Shown: piece after piece, positions 36,133-52,540 of the stretch
Layout of the letters: each line of letters opens with the position of its first letter
Position numbering within the stretch: position 1 is the stretch's first letter
Assembly: GCA_028023455.1 (NCBI GenBank)
Contig: JAQFVV010012447.1
Span: 498,001-562,000 of the forward strand
Reading direction: 5' to 3'
DNA length: 64,000 nt
From: Epiperipatus broadwayi
Taxonomy: Eukaryota > Onychophora > Udeonychophora > Euonychophora > Peripatidae
Translations under genes and position numbers: made by a program
The notes under the pieces: generated by a model
Told to the model about the DNA's origin: nothing
What the model saw: the letters and a program-made list of their open reading frames with translations, nothing else
The model's database searches: none

Positions 36133-36242
36133 TCAAGCATTGTTAGCCAAGAGGTCATCGCAGCCGCCATGCAAGCAAGTAGTTGGTTGCAGACGGTTGG
36201 GGGTTCCCCTCCTGGACGATGCTATGACATATGAAAAAAAAA
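36133..36242 (+). mobile_element. tRNA-derived SINE, mutated
   Basis: The head TTAGCCAAGAGGTCATCGCA, B-box position GGGGGTTCCCCTCC, body GGACGATGCTATGACATATG and an A tail align with the SINEs at 24105 and 42315. The B box and head are altered, suggesting an older copy. Confidence 0.82.
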
Positions 36243-37299
36243 ATGTAATGTTGTGTTATATATGACTTGCGTTTTTTATTATACCTGATCATATTTGAAA
36301 TAATATTTATTCTAGTTATCTTGAAATTCCATTGTTTTATTTTCCACTTCCCCCCCTCAAAAATTTGATATGGTAGGTATTTCTTGTAATAAGATGTTTT
36401 CTAAGTGTATAGCTAAAGTCTTTCCAAAATTAAAGAAAATTCAAAAAATATTAATAAAATGAAAGTTACAAAAAAAAAGAACCAGTTAAATCTTTCTGTA
36501 TTGCATCAGAAAGCTTAACTTTTGTATGAATAGTTTACCTGAAGATCTGAAATGGATAACTACAAATAGGGATGGCTGTTTATATTATGAAGACAATAAG
36601 GTTACTTAAAAACATTAAAACAACTGGAGAGATCTGTCTGTCAATAATGAAATTGCTATTACATTGACATAGGGGAAATTTTTTTGAAGATAAAGCATAT
36701 TATAGAAGAAGTAATTAAATGCAATAAAGTTGGGTTATTCTGATACATCAATATTCTAAGACTGTCAAAGTCTCACAATTTGATGTTCATTTTATTTTTA
36801 AAATGTGAATGAGTGCACACACAAATGTAAATATACTCACTCAGTTTATTATTGATAATTACCTTTTTTAAAATTTTATTTATACCATAATCTTAATTTG
36901 TGTGTGCATACTACATATATTAAAAAGAGTCTGTGTTATGCGTATGTTGAAACATACTGTACATTTATGTCCAGTAAGCAGCACATATTCTAACCAAAAC
37001 TAATCAACAAAATGTAAACTATTATCCAGAATATGGTAGCTTGAAATAAAATATGGTGGTTATCACATTACAGGTTAATCCATGTGCAATTCACAATAAT
37101 GTTGTACACTAATTTTTGCCTGATTTGTGTCTGTCATTATCTGAGTAAAAACTATTTTAAAATCATTGTAAGAGCTACTGCAATGAACATGTAGAACAAA
37201 ATTAAATGTCTATCGAATTAAAAAAAGAAATGAGAGTGATAATGGATTAATAATCTGATATAAAGTTAGATATTATTTTGATTATTAGGCTTTAAATTT
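36243..37299. other. AT-rich intergenic DNA
   Basis: No gene, RNA or element ends recognised. Confidence 0.5.
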
Positions 37300-37850
37300 T
37301 TTTCCCAAATGAGAAATAATTTAGATGCATCATCATATTGTTGATGCCATCCAGCTCTTAAAAAGTTTCATGATAGCAAATCTGATCTTGTTTTTGGTAA
37401 GGAGTCTCATATCTAGATAAAATCTTAATGATATAAAAATCTATATTGTAAATACTATCCACAGTATGGACTGAGAATAATGATAATGATGATGAGGGTT
37501 TTATCATCATATCATCATGTTCATTTCTCTTAGCACTGCTATGTTAATTACTTAATAAAATGATCCACAAACTCCACATAGGATAGTCCTTAGATATAAA
37601 ATCACAAAATGAGCTTTGTTATGTCTGTTATGTAGCTATGAGAATTGTTATGTGATTTCTAAAAGAGATGAGCATATCAAAGAGATAAAACAACATTCAT
37701 TACCATTTTATTCACTCTCTTCATGTTATAGATACTGGTCATAATATAGATTTTTCTAATATCAAAACTATGCCACTCTCCACCAAAGAAAAATAAGAGA
37801 CCATCGACATTCTTAAAATATCAGACTGACCAGAAAATGTAAAGATGTTT
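37300..37850. mobile_element. Degenerate relative of the 62.7-kb foldback element
   Basis: GTCATAATATAGATTTTTCTAAT and the stretch from CTCTCCACCAAAG to ACATTCTTAAA (37740-37810) parallel GTCATAAAATTGATTTTTCTAG and CTCTACCAGTGCAAAATTAG at 62933-63020. The left part also shares an AAATGAG...ATGCATCATC pattern with that element. The palindrome is no longer clear, so this is a tentative homology. Confidence 0.4.
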
Positions 37851-39090
37851 GTAAGTTATCTCTCATTTGTAAAAAAATTTTTAAATATCATTAAACATAA
37901 TAAAACTGCTAATTTGTTCAGATTATTTACTTATCAGCCTCATCTCTTTACATTAAAATCTTTTTTTTTTTATTAGATAGATATTTAATTTGTATCACAT
38001 GTTGATTGCAGAGCCTCTAAATGTTTTTAAAATAATATTTTTTATCCAGATGATGATAGACATGATCCAACCAAAATGATACAAAGTTACTTAATTCTGT
38101 ATAGTTGATTTGGGGAAATATATCTTATATACCTGTATATGAAAACTTTCACTATTTATATATATTGTACCAATGCAGTCGTTACATAGTACTTATTATG
38201 CATAAATTTGTAGAAAGATATTTGTTTTTTTTTTTTAAAAAAAAAAATTAAAAATAAAATATATATTTACGCCTAAAAAAAAAAAAAAAAAAAGAAATTT
38301 AAAAGTTTGAGAAAAAATAAAAGAACAAAAGGACAAGGGGTGGGGGTTATATTGAGATAAACGATTGAAAGTAGGGGAAAAGATTTCAGAAATAAAGAAT
38401 AGATAAAGAAAAGTGATTAACATTTTTTTTTAATTATTAATGTATTATATAAATAGTATTATTCATTTATGGTATAAATAGCTTCGTTCTTGTCTTATAA
38501 TATTAAAGTAATGGAATGTGTGCGTATATAAAAATAAATGTTAAAAAGAAAGGAATTTTCTCAAAATAATACAATTGAAAGCTAATGCAAATAAAAGAAT
38601 TAAAAAAAAACTAACAAACAAAACAAAGGGAAAATATAATTACAATGGCTAGTGATAAATAACAAACAAAGAATTAATTACTACTATATAAATAAAATAT
38701 AAACTAAAGGAAAGAATCTTATACGCTAAAAGAAAAGGAACAGAAACCCAATAGGAGTGCAGTAGAATGTCTGATGGATCCTAAGATAAGAAGACCCTGG
38801 ATATATAAGGGAGAGCTTGGTATTGTTTAAAGTAGTATTATTATATCATGTAATAGTATGTATTATATTTTAAAAATAAGTCAAAGTTGATCCTGTTAAA
38901 TAAAAAAATGTGATGCTGAACCCATCGAATCGTGCGGTCAGCCTGAACTTTTGCTGCAATAACACCTGCAGTTAGTTTGAAGAAGAAAAATGCTCATTTG
39001 AACCTGATAATTGGTGAAGTATCCATGTCCAGAATAGTTCATGTCATCATCAAAAAATAAAAAGCCTATGAGGAATTATTGTCAACCGGT
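37851..39090. other. AT-rich intergenic DNA with poly-T/poly-A tracts
   Basis: Includes adjacent T and A homopolymers at about 38224-38294. No coding or RNA signals recognised; a modest GC-richer patch near 38910-39100 is unexplained. Confidence 0.5.
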
Positions 39091-39094
39091 TGGA

Positions 39095-39165
39095 GCAACA
39101 GAATCAGCAGAAGCTACGTTTCCATATTGCGCATATTACAGTGTTCAAATCCTAGGTAAAATCAT
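39095..39165 (+). mobile_element. Probable second-family tRNA-like SINE fragment
   Basis: AGAAGCTACGTTTCCATATTGCGC followed by GTGTTCAAATCCTAGGTAAAATC resembles a tRNA anticodon-to-B-box segment with a short tail. It parallels the tRNA-like pieces at 51248, 54460 and 63410. The A box is poorly preserved. Confidence 0.4.
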
Positions 39166-39169
39166 TTTA

Positions 39170-40082
39170 TTTTCCTTTATCTTCAAACTTTTAATTATAA
39201 CCATTGAAAAACAGTGAGATAAAACTTTTGAACTTTATAAAAACTATTAATTTCTAGGCTATTATTATTATGTACATTAGCTTTCATAATCAGACTGTTA
39301 AAATCAAATCTCATTAGGGTGTGTGTATACTTTAATTAAAAATGCTTTTATTTCTACTTGTATTATTTAAATGTATATGATAAAATGTATTAAATATCTA
39401 ATGTATTACAAAAATGTATGTAAGCATTTCTATTATGGGACAAGAATGAGAAGTTAAAGAAAGAGAGTGGGGTATAGAAATATTTGAATAATGCCAATGT
39501 TTTAATAAGTAAATAACTATGATATTGAGATTGAAAAATGGAGGTTTATAAGGTGGGCAGAGAATTTGGAGTAGCTAGAATCCGATGAACTGGCTGGAAG
39601 GGCAGGTACTAAATTCGTTGCTGGTCGAGCAAGTATGTTAGTTACATTGTAATTGACTGGTGCCTAAAAGGTTTTTCCTTAAAATAAATAAAGTGCTTGG
39701 ATGGCCAGTGTTATAATTTAGTAGCAGAGAAATAATATTATTGGTAACTTGCTACCAGTGATGTTGTTATCTACCTGAAAGATCAGCAGCCTTCAAGGAT
39801 AGTACATAGAAACTAAATGAAGGGATTGAATAAATAAAATCTAAAAGTAAATAGATGTTTCCATTCCTTCGTTGACATATAAAAAGGCGGGCGGTACAAT
39901 ATATATCATTAAAAACCAGTCAACACTTAGACAATCCCAATATAAATACACTCAACAATTTCAAACTATTGTCAAGGCAACTATATATATATATAGTTAT
40001 AGTATGCAATTAGTTTAGAAGCCAATAAAATCTTCTAGCACAATCTACATTAAATTCAATTAGAATCTCATCTTACATCATC
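39170..40082. other. AT-rich intergenic DNA
   Basis: No recognised gene. A GC-richer patch at about 39550-39660 has no ORF or known repeat signature that I can name. Confidence 0.45.
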
Positions 40083-40814
40083 TTCTAACACAGCATTTCT
40101 CAATTATGTTCAGCAGAACACCAGTGCCCCATTAAAAATTATGAGCATGTTTGAACATGTTGAAGCCTGCTGGCATGGTGATATATGCACATGTAATGCT
40201 CCATAATGTCAACAGTTGTTAGTAATCTGTCAATGTAAGTTGACATTGGCTTTGGCAGTTGAACGAATATCATATTAATACTTATTTATTGAACACATCA
40301 TTGTATTATTTTGCTTAAATATTTAAAGTTTATTATTATTATAAGTTGTTATTAGCACTTTTGACTCTTTTATTATAATACATTGGAATTGACTCATGTA
40401 AATTTTGTGACAACATTTTATATTATTATTATAACTTTTTTTATATAATAATCATATGGAAGTTGAACAAATCTCCACACCAGTGCCATTTTTTAAACAA
40501 GATGGTAACTGTAAGGATATCCTCATACCAGCCACAAGATAAAGTCTTTAATGGAATAAGAGTGACCGTTATTTTCGAACTCACATATAATAATAATAAT
40601 TATAAATTATTTCTTATTATAATTATATTTAGTATTTATTTTGGAATTTATTATAAAACATTTTATTACAATTATTTTTAAATTATTGACACTTTTTTGG
40701 TCCTTTTCTTTCATGTTTACTTTTATATGTTGTAGTCCTTTTTATAATATTTTTTTTTAGTTCTACTACTGTTCTGACTAATATTAGAATTTACATATTA
40801 TTTAAAAATTACCC

Positions 40815-42573
40815 ATGGCTTTTTGGTTAAAGAGAGGAACTTTAAAACAATGGGCAAGTACTGTTAATTCATGTATGAAGGGAGAAGAAAGGGTGGTTTC
40901 TTCAAAATTTAATGTCATCTAATAATATACCAAAAAGTAAATACAATGAAAATTATTTAAATTGGGAATTTATCTGTATTGGCAATATAGATGGTTCTGA
41001 TGTGTTGTGTGTTTTATGTAATAAAGTATTAGCAAACAGTTCATTATAGACATTTACAAACAAAACATTCTGATTACAAAGAAAAAATACTCTTTTTAAG
41101 ATATGATGTGATTCAATAGAAAAATCTAAACTTCAAATGATTAATATTGCTAAAACTGAAAACGAAAGTACCACTGAGGTATCTTTTCTTATTATTTACT
41201 GCATCACATTTAATAGTAAAGCTCATACAATTGGAGAGATACTCATTAAACCTTGTAAGAAAGACATTTTATCATTCGTGTTAAACATAGAAACTGCTAA
41301 GATAATAGATATAATTATCAAAAAATAATGTTTCTCACTGCATCACAGACCTGTCTACTGACATAGAACTAATTCATTAAGACGTTGCACTAATATGTAT
41401 TACAAATGGTTGAATCTGAAGACACTGCAGGATTATTTGATAATAGTTTTGAAAAAGATTTACTTGTGTGAATATCTATAAGAAAGAGCCACCAGAGAAA
41501 ATATATTGAACTGTATCAATAATTACATTGAAAAACAAGAAATCAGTTGAGAGAATTTACAGTTAGTGCTATAGCAATGATAGAAAATATAAATGGGCTA
41601 CAACAAGTATTCTACAAAGAGCTACAAAATTCACAAAAAATCGTGTTTTGCATAGGCCAGTGCTAGTAGCAAAAACATTTGTGACATAGTTAAAACTATT
41701 TTGGGTGAAGCCATAAAAATTGTCCCTCCCTCATGTAAAATCTCAACCTGTTCAATCAGATTGTTTAAAATTTTGGGAAATGAAATAAACAGTGATCATA
41801 CTGCACTTTTATTACATAGTGGAATGAGGTAGTCCAAAATAAAAGTATTGAGACTGTTTGAACTTCATAGTGAATTATTGGTTATACGTGTGTCTAATTA
41901 CAATGAAATTAATTTGTCATTACAGGGAAAAAGTATTACAACTTTTAATGCAAAAGATGGATTTCTACATGTGAACAGAATAATTGTGATTGTTTTTCCA
42001 CCTTGCATGAATTTTTAATCAAAATAAATTCTGAAGTAGATGTTGAAATTTCCAATGAAATTTTAGAACATTTGCATGGTTTATAATCAACTCTGTTGCA
42101 ATATTTTTCAAAATGTGGTGAGGACAATTCTTAGGTAGTGATGACTAAATCAAACAGGTTTCAGAGCAAAATTATGAAAATTTTATTGATTTAAATCAAA
42201 AATACAAGAAACTCCCATTAAATGATTTCGGGACAAATTTAACAAGAATATCCTAATTGTGTCAAAAGTAGTAATTTGTATTTTGCTTCTTTTACAATGA
42301 CAAATGTATGTGAGATGTCAAGCGTTGGTGGTCGAGAGGTCAGCATGGCTGCTTTACAAGCAGTTGTCCTGGGTTAGGGTGTTCGCTTCCCGGCCGATGC
42401 TATGACACATGAAAAAAAAATGTATGTGAGGCAGGGTTTTCACATTGTGCTGCAACCAAATCATAGTACAGAGACAGAATCAATATTATATTGGATATGA
42501 GAATTCAGTTTTTTAATATTGTATCTGATATCAAAAGAATTGGTAATTCAAAGACTCAAAAATATCAAAGTCA
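40815..42573 (+). pseudogene. ZBED5-like hAT transposase pseudogene
   Basis: Conserved blocks appear in order but in shifting frames. A BED/zinc-finger-adjacent region reads VLCVLCNKVLANSS (about 41000-41045). Next come HTIGEILIKPCKKDI (about 41220-41275) and ILGNEINSDHTALLLHSGMR (about 41775-41830). Then come LNDFGTNL (about 42218) and a C-terminal CEAGFS-type motif split by a SINE (42302-42430). The last homologous block ends near 42573. Many stops and frameshifts rule out function. In animals such transposases gave rise to domesticated ZBED genes, but this copy still has transposon ends. Confidence 0.85.
42315..42417 (+). mobile_element. tRNA-derived SINE inserted in the hAT transposase
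   Basis: A good copy: GGTGGTCGAGAGGTCAGCAT head, GTTCGCTTCCCGGCC B box, GATGCTATGACACATG body and poly-A tail. A 13-bp exact target duplication, AAATGTATGTGAG, lies at 42302-42314 and 42418-42430. Confidence 0.95.
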
Positions 42574-42806
42574 TTAAAAAAAAAAATTACTACATAGGCT
42601 AGTTTATTTTACTTTTTTCATGCTTTTGCTTTACTTAATTAAAATTTGAGAATAAGTGTTTTTTTTTAATTCTTATATTTATTTGCTTAATTTATTTTAT
42701 TATTAATATGTGCCTATATTATAAAATAACCAAGGTACTCCATTAAATTTTCAAGATTTGAGAAGTGCTCCATTGTATAAAAAGTTTAGCAAATCCTGGT
42801 CTAACA

Positions 42807-43477
42807 GATTTTACTAAGAAATTTCATCACTTATTAAAATAATTATATATTAATTGATGCCATTTGAATATATTATTACAAACACATAGACAAAATCAGA
42901 TAAAATAATTATAATAAACAAAAATCTCTTGAATAAACACTGCAATATTATCCAGCTTACAACATGCATGCCATCTTGAGTAACATTTTACAGTTTAAAT
43001 TTAAAATTTTTACTGTAAAATGCTATTCAGGATAGCATACATACCATAAACTGACTATAACTCTTATTTATTATTATATATTGATATTTTGAATAATGTA
43101 CATATATATAAATTTTAAATTATAGTAAAGGTAGACAATAACAACATATATACATTGAACATAAGTATTTTTAATTATTTTGTAATCATTATCAACGGAA
43201 ATAAATAGACAAAAAACCGCCTAGGTTATACAAGAATATTAAATGAAGAAAGGCATCATAAAAAGAGAAAAATTAAAGAGGCCATCTTAATAAACCAATA
43301 TAATGGTTTTATAATTAATAAACAATCCACTATTACCGATATACACAGTTCTTGGAAAATTATGTGATGTTTTTTTTTTTTTTGTCTACGTTACAACATA
43401 AACGAAAGTACTTCTGTTAATCAATATACTTTATTGTTATTTACATATGGTACATTTTTAAAAGGTAACTTGTTACT
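42807..43477. other. AT-rich intergenic DNA
   Basis: Nothing recognised apart from a T run at about 43371-43383. Confidence 0.5.
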
Positions 43478-43479
43478 TT

Positions 43480-43590
43480 ATATACACAAGGGAAATATTA
43501 TTTGGGTACATCCGTGTATAATTTATTGAAAATATATATATTTTCAATATATTACGCACGGATATACGGGATAATATTTCACTTATATCT
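43480..43590. repeat. 110-bp palindrome
   Basis: GGAAATATTATTTGGGTACA pairs with the inverse of GGATATACGGGATAATATTTC, and TTATTGAAAATAT with ATATTTTCAATA at the centre. The arms are about 50 bp with almost no loop. MITE-like, non-coding. Confidence 0.78.
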
Positions 43591-44087
43591 GTAGCCCATG
43601 AAAATCTTCGATTTAATATATATAAGTAAAACAGTTTTTAAATACTCTTCTGCAAGATCAAAAATCTTTTGAATAACATCTCAGAAGAAACAATAAAGAA
43701 GAAAACATTATTTGCACCAGACTAACCAACAGCAAGGCAATGAATTTGGACACTCTTCTATTCCTATATAATCTTTTAAGATAATCTAGATATTCATATA
43801 CTGACCAATACTGGAAGGTTAATTGAATAAGTTATAGATCATGTAGGGCACCGAGTTTGAACAGGTTTTTATTCTTGTTATATCCTCTAAAATAATTCAG
43901 ACATCCATATATTGACCAATATTGGATTAGTTAGATTATGGACGAATGCAGGATTTATATTCTTTAAGATAATCTAAATAATTATATACTAACAATATTG
44001 GATGATTCGTTGAATAGATTATGAACCATTCATCTAAAGACACAATATTAAACCTAATTAATAATAAAAAAATAAATATATCCAGGC

Positions 44088-44145
44088 TGGGTTCAAACTA
44101 GATCATAAGCATAGTATGGGGATGTGTTACCATTGCATCTCTTAT
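44088..44145 (-). mobile_element. tRNA-like SINE fragment
   Basis: Read on the - strand: GATGCAATGGTAACACATCC (A-box-like) and, about 25 bases on, TAGTTTGAACCCAGCC (B-box-like). The tail is short. It belongs to the non-GGTCGAG class of tRNA-like pieces. Confidence 0.5.
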
Positions 44146-44199
44146 GTATACAAAAGAAAATATAGCATACTGGTTAGTATGTCTTTTGGCCATCTTTTA

Positions 44200-44350
44200 T
44201 CATATTTAGCCAGATATATAGTTTTTTCAACAATGCCACTAGTTTTTTACTTGCTTCATTTAAGACGTTGATAATAATTCCATCATTTCTTAGAACTGTT
44301 TTTTATTTTTCATAGGTTTAATTGCATTCCTCTTTATCTAAAATTCTTGA
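44200..44350 (-). mobile_element. Small RTE LINE fragment
   Basis: TAATAATTCCATCATTTCTTAGA, ATAGGTTTAATTGCATTCC and CTAAAATTCTTGATG parallel copy 1 at about 31170-31255 (the region just before the reverse transcriptase core). It is highly decayed, with the ATT array directly downstream. Confidence 0.6.
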
Positions 44351-44389
44351 TGTATTTCAAAAAAATATTGTCATAACTGTAAAGACTAC

Positions 44390-47704
<3,315 letters not shown>

Positions 47705-50700
47705 TATCATCATCATCATTTTAAACCATTATCAATCACAAGTTCAATATGAAATTAACTCAAAGTTTAATTCAGCTTTTCTGGTCTGTAGGTTCTCTTC
47801 CAACATAACACCAATATGCTTTCTTATGTCATCTATCCATTCATATGTGATTCTGTTTTATTTTTAATCTATTGGGATTCAGTTTAAGACTTTGACTATC
47901 TATTATCATCTTTTCTAACATTATGTTTAGACCAATTCCATTTCAGTTTCTTAATTCTTCTCAATGATATCAATAACATCCATTTGTTCTTTCATTTACG
48001 TATTGCACTTTCAATCCTTTGCTGCCATTTCTAACAAATATCTCTTCAATCTTCATGAAATGGTCTGAAGTCACTGAATTGGTCTTTTTTAAGTATCTAT
48101 GTCTTACATGCATAAGAACATTGGTAAAACATATCTATTATAAAATCTTTCTTTTCAAACACAAATATATTATTTTTTAATATTAAATTACTTTTAGCAA
48201 GAGCACACCATCCAAGTTTGATTCTATGATTAATTTTATCCACTATGGTATTAATAATCAGACCTAGATATTGATAGTTGCTCACCTCATCTAATTCATG
48301 ATTATCAATCTTTACCTTCTTCTTCTGAGAAATTCCATCGAACATTAATTTAGTATTTACAGTCTTTTTAGTATTTAACTTTAATTCTTCCTTCTTACTT
48401 TCATGTCATAACACTTATAACATTTCCTGAAATTTTGAAATATTATTTCCAAAAACAACCACAACATCTCCTAAATCTAGATGACAAATAATCTCCACGT
48501 ATTTTTATTCTCTTCACTTCCCATTTTAATCTACAAAATACTTATTGTAAGAAGACCATAAAAAATTTTGGAGATATGAAATCATTTGATGTACATTATC
48601 AATGTTAATCATCTTAGTTCCACCATGCAATCCAATAACTTCCATTGCATTTTGATAAATAATTTTCAAAATATAGTAATCCTGGGCTATAACTTAAAAT
48701 CCAAAACTTTAATCAATGTGGAAATGCTTATATAATCAATCTATAAATTCAAAGTATAATGGTAATTCATATTCTTAGTCTTTTCTATAACTTTGGTCAA
48801 TACTTGGATGTGATCCATTGATATTTTAGTTGGTATAAATCCAAAGTTTACTGTAAATGTGTTGTAATTATCTTAAGAATTTTCTATAAAAATTGATAGA
48901 TTGCTGATAGATCTGTACTTTGTAATATCTTCTTTATCAGCTTTCTTAAATATCAATCGTACTACTTCATTCTTCCAATCATATGGTACATTTTTGTTAT
49001 TGAGATATTTGATAAATAATTTTTTCAATAAAGACAATAATAATTTCATTATTGCTGGAGCTTTTCTCTTCATAGACTTAATCATCTTTCTCATAAATTC
49101 ATTTAAAAGGATTGGCAATTCAAAAAATGTAGTAATTGTAGGGATTAATTTGTTTTCTTGTTGTTTATTATTACATAATTTTTGGTAGAACTTTTTCATA
49201 CATTTCATGATGTCATCTTTCTTTTATTAATAATATTTCCATTTTTTATTTTTATTGCTGAAATTACTTTTTTCTTCCAATACCAAGATGCTGTTTTATA
49301 TTTTTAGAAATTTTATTTTCTTCATAGTTTTTCTTCCTAATTCACAATTATATTTTTTTGTATCATTATTAGCTCCTTCTGTACCATTTTACAAAATTCC
49401 AGATATTAAATTCTTTTCAATTGATCACTTTTAAATATTTACATACTCCTTCTATTCTCATATACTGCCTCATCCCAGTTGAAAATGTGTAGGTGAATTG
49501 CCTCTCTTTTTTATATCAGCTATCTTCATTGCAGTTCTTAATAAAGTATCAATTATCTTTTTATTAATCTCAATTAAGTGTGAATATCTTCCAAGGGTAT
49601 CAGTATTTTAAAATTATTAGCAAATTTTAATTTAAATTCATTAGAGTGTTTCTGAAGATTATAAATATCAACTGCTAATACTGTCTTCTTTCATTAGTTT
49701 TTGTTTCTTTAGTTTTGTATTACAGCTCAGTAATCAATGATCATTTTAACTTGAAATATATATTTTTGTTACTAAAATATAACCCAATTTTTCTGTATCT
49801 TTATTTGGATGTTTCTATGCTTATTTCCATTTACTATTTTTTTCAAGGAATTCACAATTCTATGTCCTCTCTCATTTCTACCACAATTGTCAATGATTCA
49901 TCTTTTTTTTTCTAACATTGAAATCTCCCACAACAATTTTAAAATGTTGTTTGGTGCAATCAAAAGTATTTTTTTTTTTACATCGATATAGAAATAATCT
50001 CTGTCGTCATCACTTTGATAACTTGTTGAGTCATAAGCTTAAATTATCTTCATGTGGTATTTTGTACTAAGTTGAACAACTGATATTGCTATTCTCCACA
50101 ATATTGTTTTTTTTTAATTTTTATTTATAATGAATTCCACCTCACTTGTGCTTTCAATATTTGTGCCTTTCTAGTAATGTACATATTCACTTTTTAAATA
50201 AATTGCCTTTTTTTTTTTTCATTATCACAAAGTTTACTAATGTTCGATTTTAATGTTTGGTTATTCTTATAAATCATGCAATCTTCTTTTATTTGAAAGT
50301 GGTTTACAATTATAGTAGCTAAATATAAGAATATCAAATAAAAGACTTTTTCATAATTAGGAATTCTTAGTTTTTCTCCACATTTAGCTACTAACTACTC
50401 CCTTGGCTGACGACTTTACAATCAGCTAGTAATATGGACCATATTTTTATTTTATCTGTCATCATTATAAATATCTAAAAACAAAGATCATTCACATCTA
50501 TATCACTTCTTTTAAAAAAACCTGATATTTTTGCTTAAAAACTATCAGGCATCTGAGAAGAAAGGAGTTCAATGTATTTCTTGTTTTTACAATCAGAGGT
50601 CAAATGTGAATAAACTCAAAATGATGGCTGATATAGATTTGTGGCAATCCATCCATGTTTGTTTATCATATGAACAATCACATACTAATAACTGTTGTAA

Positions 50701-50710
50701 TAACAAGACC
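47705..50710 (-). mobile_element. Old, near-full-length RTE LINE, copy 3
   Basis: The 3' end has CATCATCATCATTTTAAACC and CATTATCAATC. Remnants, reading 3' to 5', are MFDGISQKKKVKIDN with YQYLGLIINT (48345-48240), MKCMKKFYQKLCNNK and DWKNEVVRLIFKKAD (49208-48940), and EN-region similarity to copy 1 up to the 5' motif TCCATGTTTGTTTATCATAT near 50650. It is much more degraded than copies 1 and 4; no intact domain. Confidence 0.78.
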
Positions 50711-51744
50711 ATATAATTAGATATTAAAAAATGTTTCTGATTTCTTTAAGATTTCAAAGAAGTTTCAAAAGTTCTTTCAAAAACTCATTTGAACACCCAA
50801 GTATATCATATTGTAAATTATTTGATTAGGTACATATATTTTTTCCAGGACAGCTTATTACACTTGTATTCCTTCAAGTGTTATGTTTATTCTTTTATTA
50901 TAATATCGTATATATTTCCTATTCTATGCATTGTTTATGGTATCATATTAACTGTTTAAACATCATGCATTTGTACAACTAATTGTTAATCAAATATAAT
51001 AAATAATATATAAATACAAAGTCAAAACTAACTATCTAGTATAGAATTCAGAATGTCAAATCTCTACATTATCTGTGAAGATACATTTACACCTAAAATA
51101 TATGTATATTGAAAAAGAATACTCTGAAATTTTTTACACTGCGGACAGCTTATATGATAAAGTTTAAATTGGGGTATGTATTTTCAAATCCGAAATTTGA
51201 TTGGTTAGGTATATTTCTCTAACATATAGCTGATGATTATATATCTATAGAAGGGCTTCAGGATGTAATGCTAGCACACCTGCATGTCTTCTCTACAAAC
51301 TAAGTTTGAATCTGGGTTAAAATTTTTCAAGAAGATTATAATATTTTTAGGCCAAACCTGTAGCCAACCCAGATAATTAACCAGTTGTTATCAGTAAATT
51401 ATTAGATATTAGGTAAAAACAAAAAAAACGTACAAACCCTCTTCTCTGCCAATTGATATGCCTGACAAATACCACTTTTTTCTTTACTATTTATTTTACG
51501 AGAGATTGTTCGAGAGGTTTTCTTCTGCAGTAAGTTACGTGTGTGTGTGTATACATATATGAAAAGCATAACGTAAATATATCTTGAATTGAAGTTCATC
51601 CTGACACTTGTGTGTTCAAAGTCATACGCCCTCCCTAGAACTTAATTATCACATTAATAAATACTAATAATTTTAATAATAATGATATATAAGAATTAAA
51701 TGTTGGCCTATTTACAATATCTAATTAAACTGATGCACGTTTTT
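50711..51744. other. AT-rich intergenic DNA with a tRNA-like piece
   Basis: The segment at about 51248-51330 (TTCAGGATGTAATGCTAGCAC, then AAGTTTGAATCTGGGTTAAA) looks like a tRNA-derived SINE with A and B boxes. The rest is unremarkable. Confidence 0.45.
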
Positions 51745-52540
51745 ATAAAAGTCCAAACTTTATTTATTCTTTTCTAAAACACATTTAATTATTATATATA
51801 TATAATAATAATAATAGCAATAGCAGATTAGTAAAAAATATAACGTTTGAGTGTTTTTTCCTCCTCTCTTTTTCAGGTGTTGCTGGTATAACCAGTGTCA
51901 GTTGGCAAAGAAATTAAACCAGTGACCTTTAAATGTATGCATATCGAAATTAAAAGAATGCTTTAATCAACCAGATTATTCTGTTAAAGACAACAGTCAG
52001 CAGAAATTTTATGTACTTTTCAATAAGGGTCATCCTGATTTCTTCATTTTTGTTTTTTAAAATATGGTTAATAAGTGTTTTCTAAGCATCATGAATTTTT
52101 ATTTGTTTATTACAATTGTCACGTGAGTAGCTTTCTTAAATTTTAACCTGCTCCACATGTTAGCGACAAATAATTCCGTAAGTCCGCTTATTGCTATAAC
52201 CCATAATGTCTGCAAACTACTCATTAATTTTACCCTTTAAAAAAAAATCAAAAGGACCTTCACAGATAAGTCTATAAAATTTTAACTGATTGTTACTTTT
52301 GATAGAAGAGCATAGTTTTAGAGTATTTCTGTTATCATAAATTCAGTATTTAAAATCTAAAGGTCATTGAATTCAATACTTCTGCAGTCACTACTTCCGG
52401 CCAGCTACACTTGAAGTAGAAAAGAGAATGATACCATTTGAAATGTTATGCTTCATATTAATCTATTATTATTACTAACAGATGAACGTGTTGCAAAATA
52501 CGATTAAAGTTTGAATTTTTCTAAATAGATTTAACAATTC
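51745..52540. mobile_element. Degenerate copy of the 20.8-kb palindrome family, expanded centre
   Basis: The left part has CCTCTCTTTTTCAGGTGTTGCTGG and ACCAGTGTCAGT (about 51870-51910). The right part has GATACCATTTGAAATGTTATGC, ACTAACAGATGAACGTGTTGC and AAAGTTTGAATTTTTCTAAA (about 52430-52530). These match, in order, the two arms of 20778-21217. The centre is about 400 bp longer than in the other copy, so there is an insertion or a different internal region. A central A-box-like AATGCTTTAATCAACCAGATTATT is recognisable. Confidence 0.65.

Larger units (their letters stand above)
40091..42798 (+). mobile_element. Complete but dead hAT transposon (ZBED5-like) with TSD
   Basis: The ends are CAGCATTTCTCAA and TTAGCAAATCCTG, imperfect inverted repeats of hAT type (CAG...CTG). 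They are bounded by 8-bp duplications TTCTAACA (40083-40090) and GTCTAACA (42799-42806), differing at one base. The interior carries a transposase pseudogene in the same orientation, interrupted by a SINE. The 8-bp TSD, CAG ends and protein type all agree on the hAT superfamily. Confidence 0.85.
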
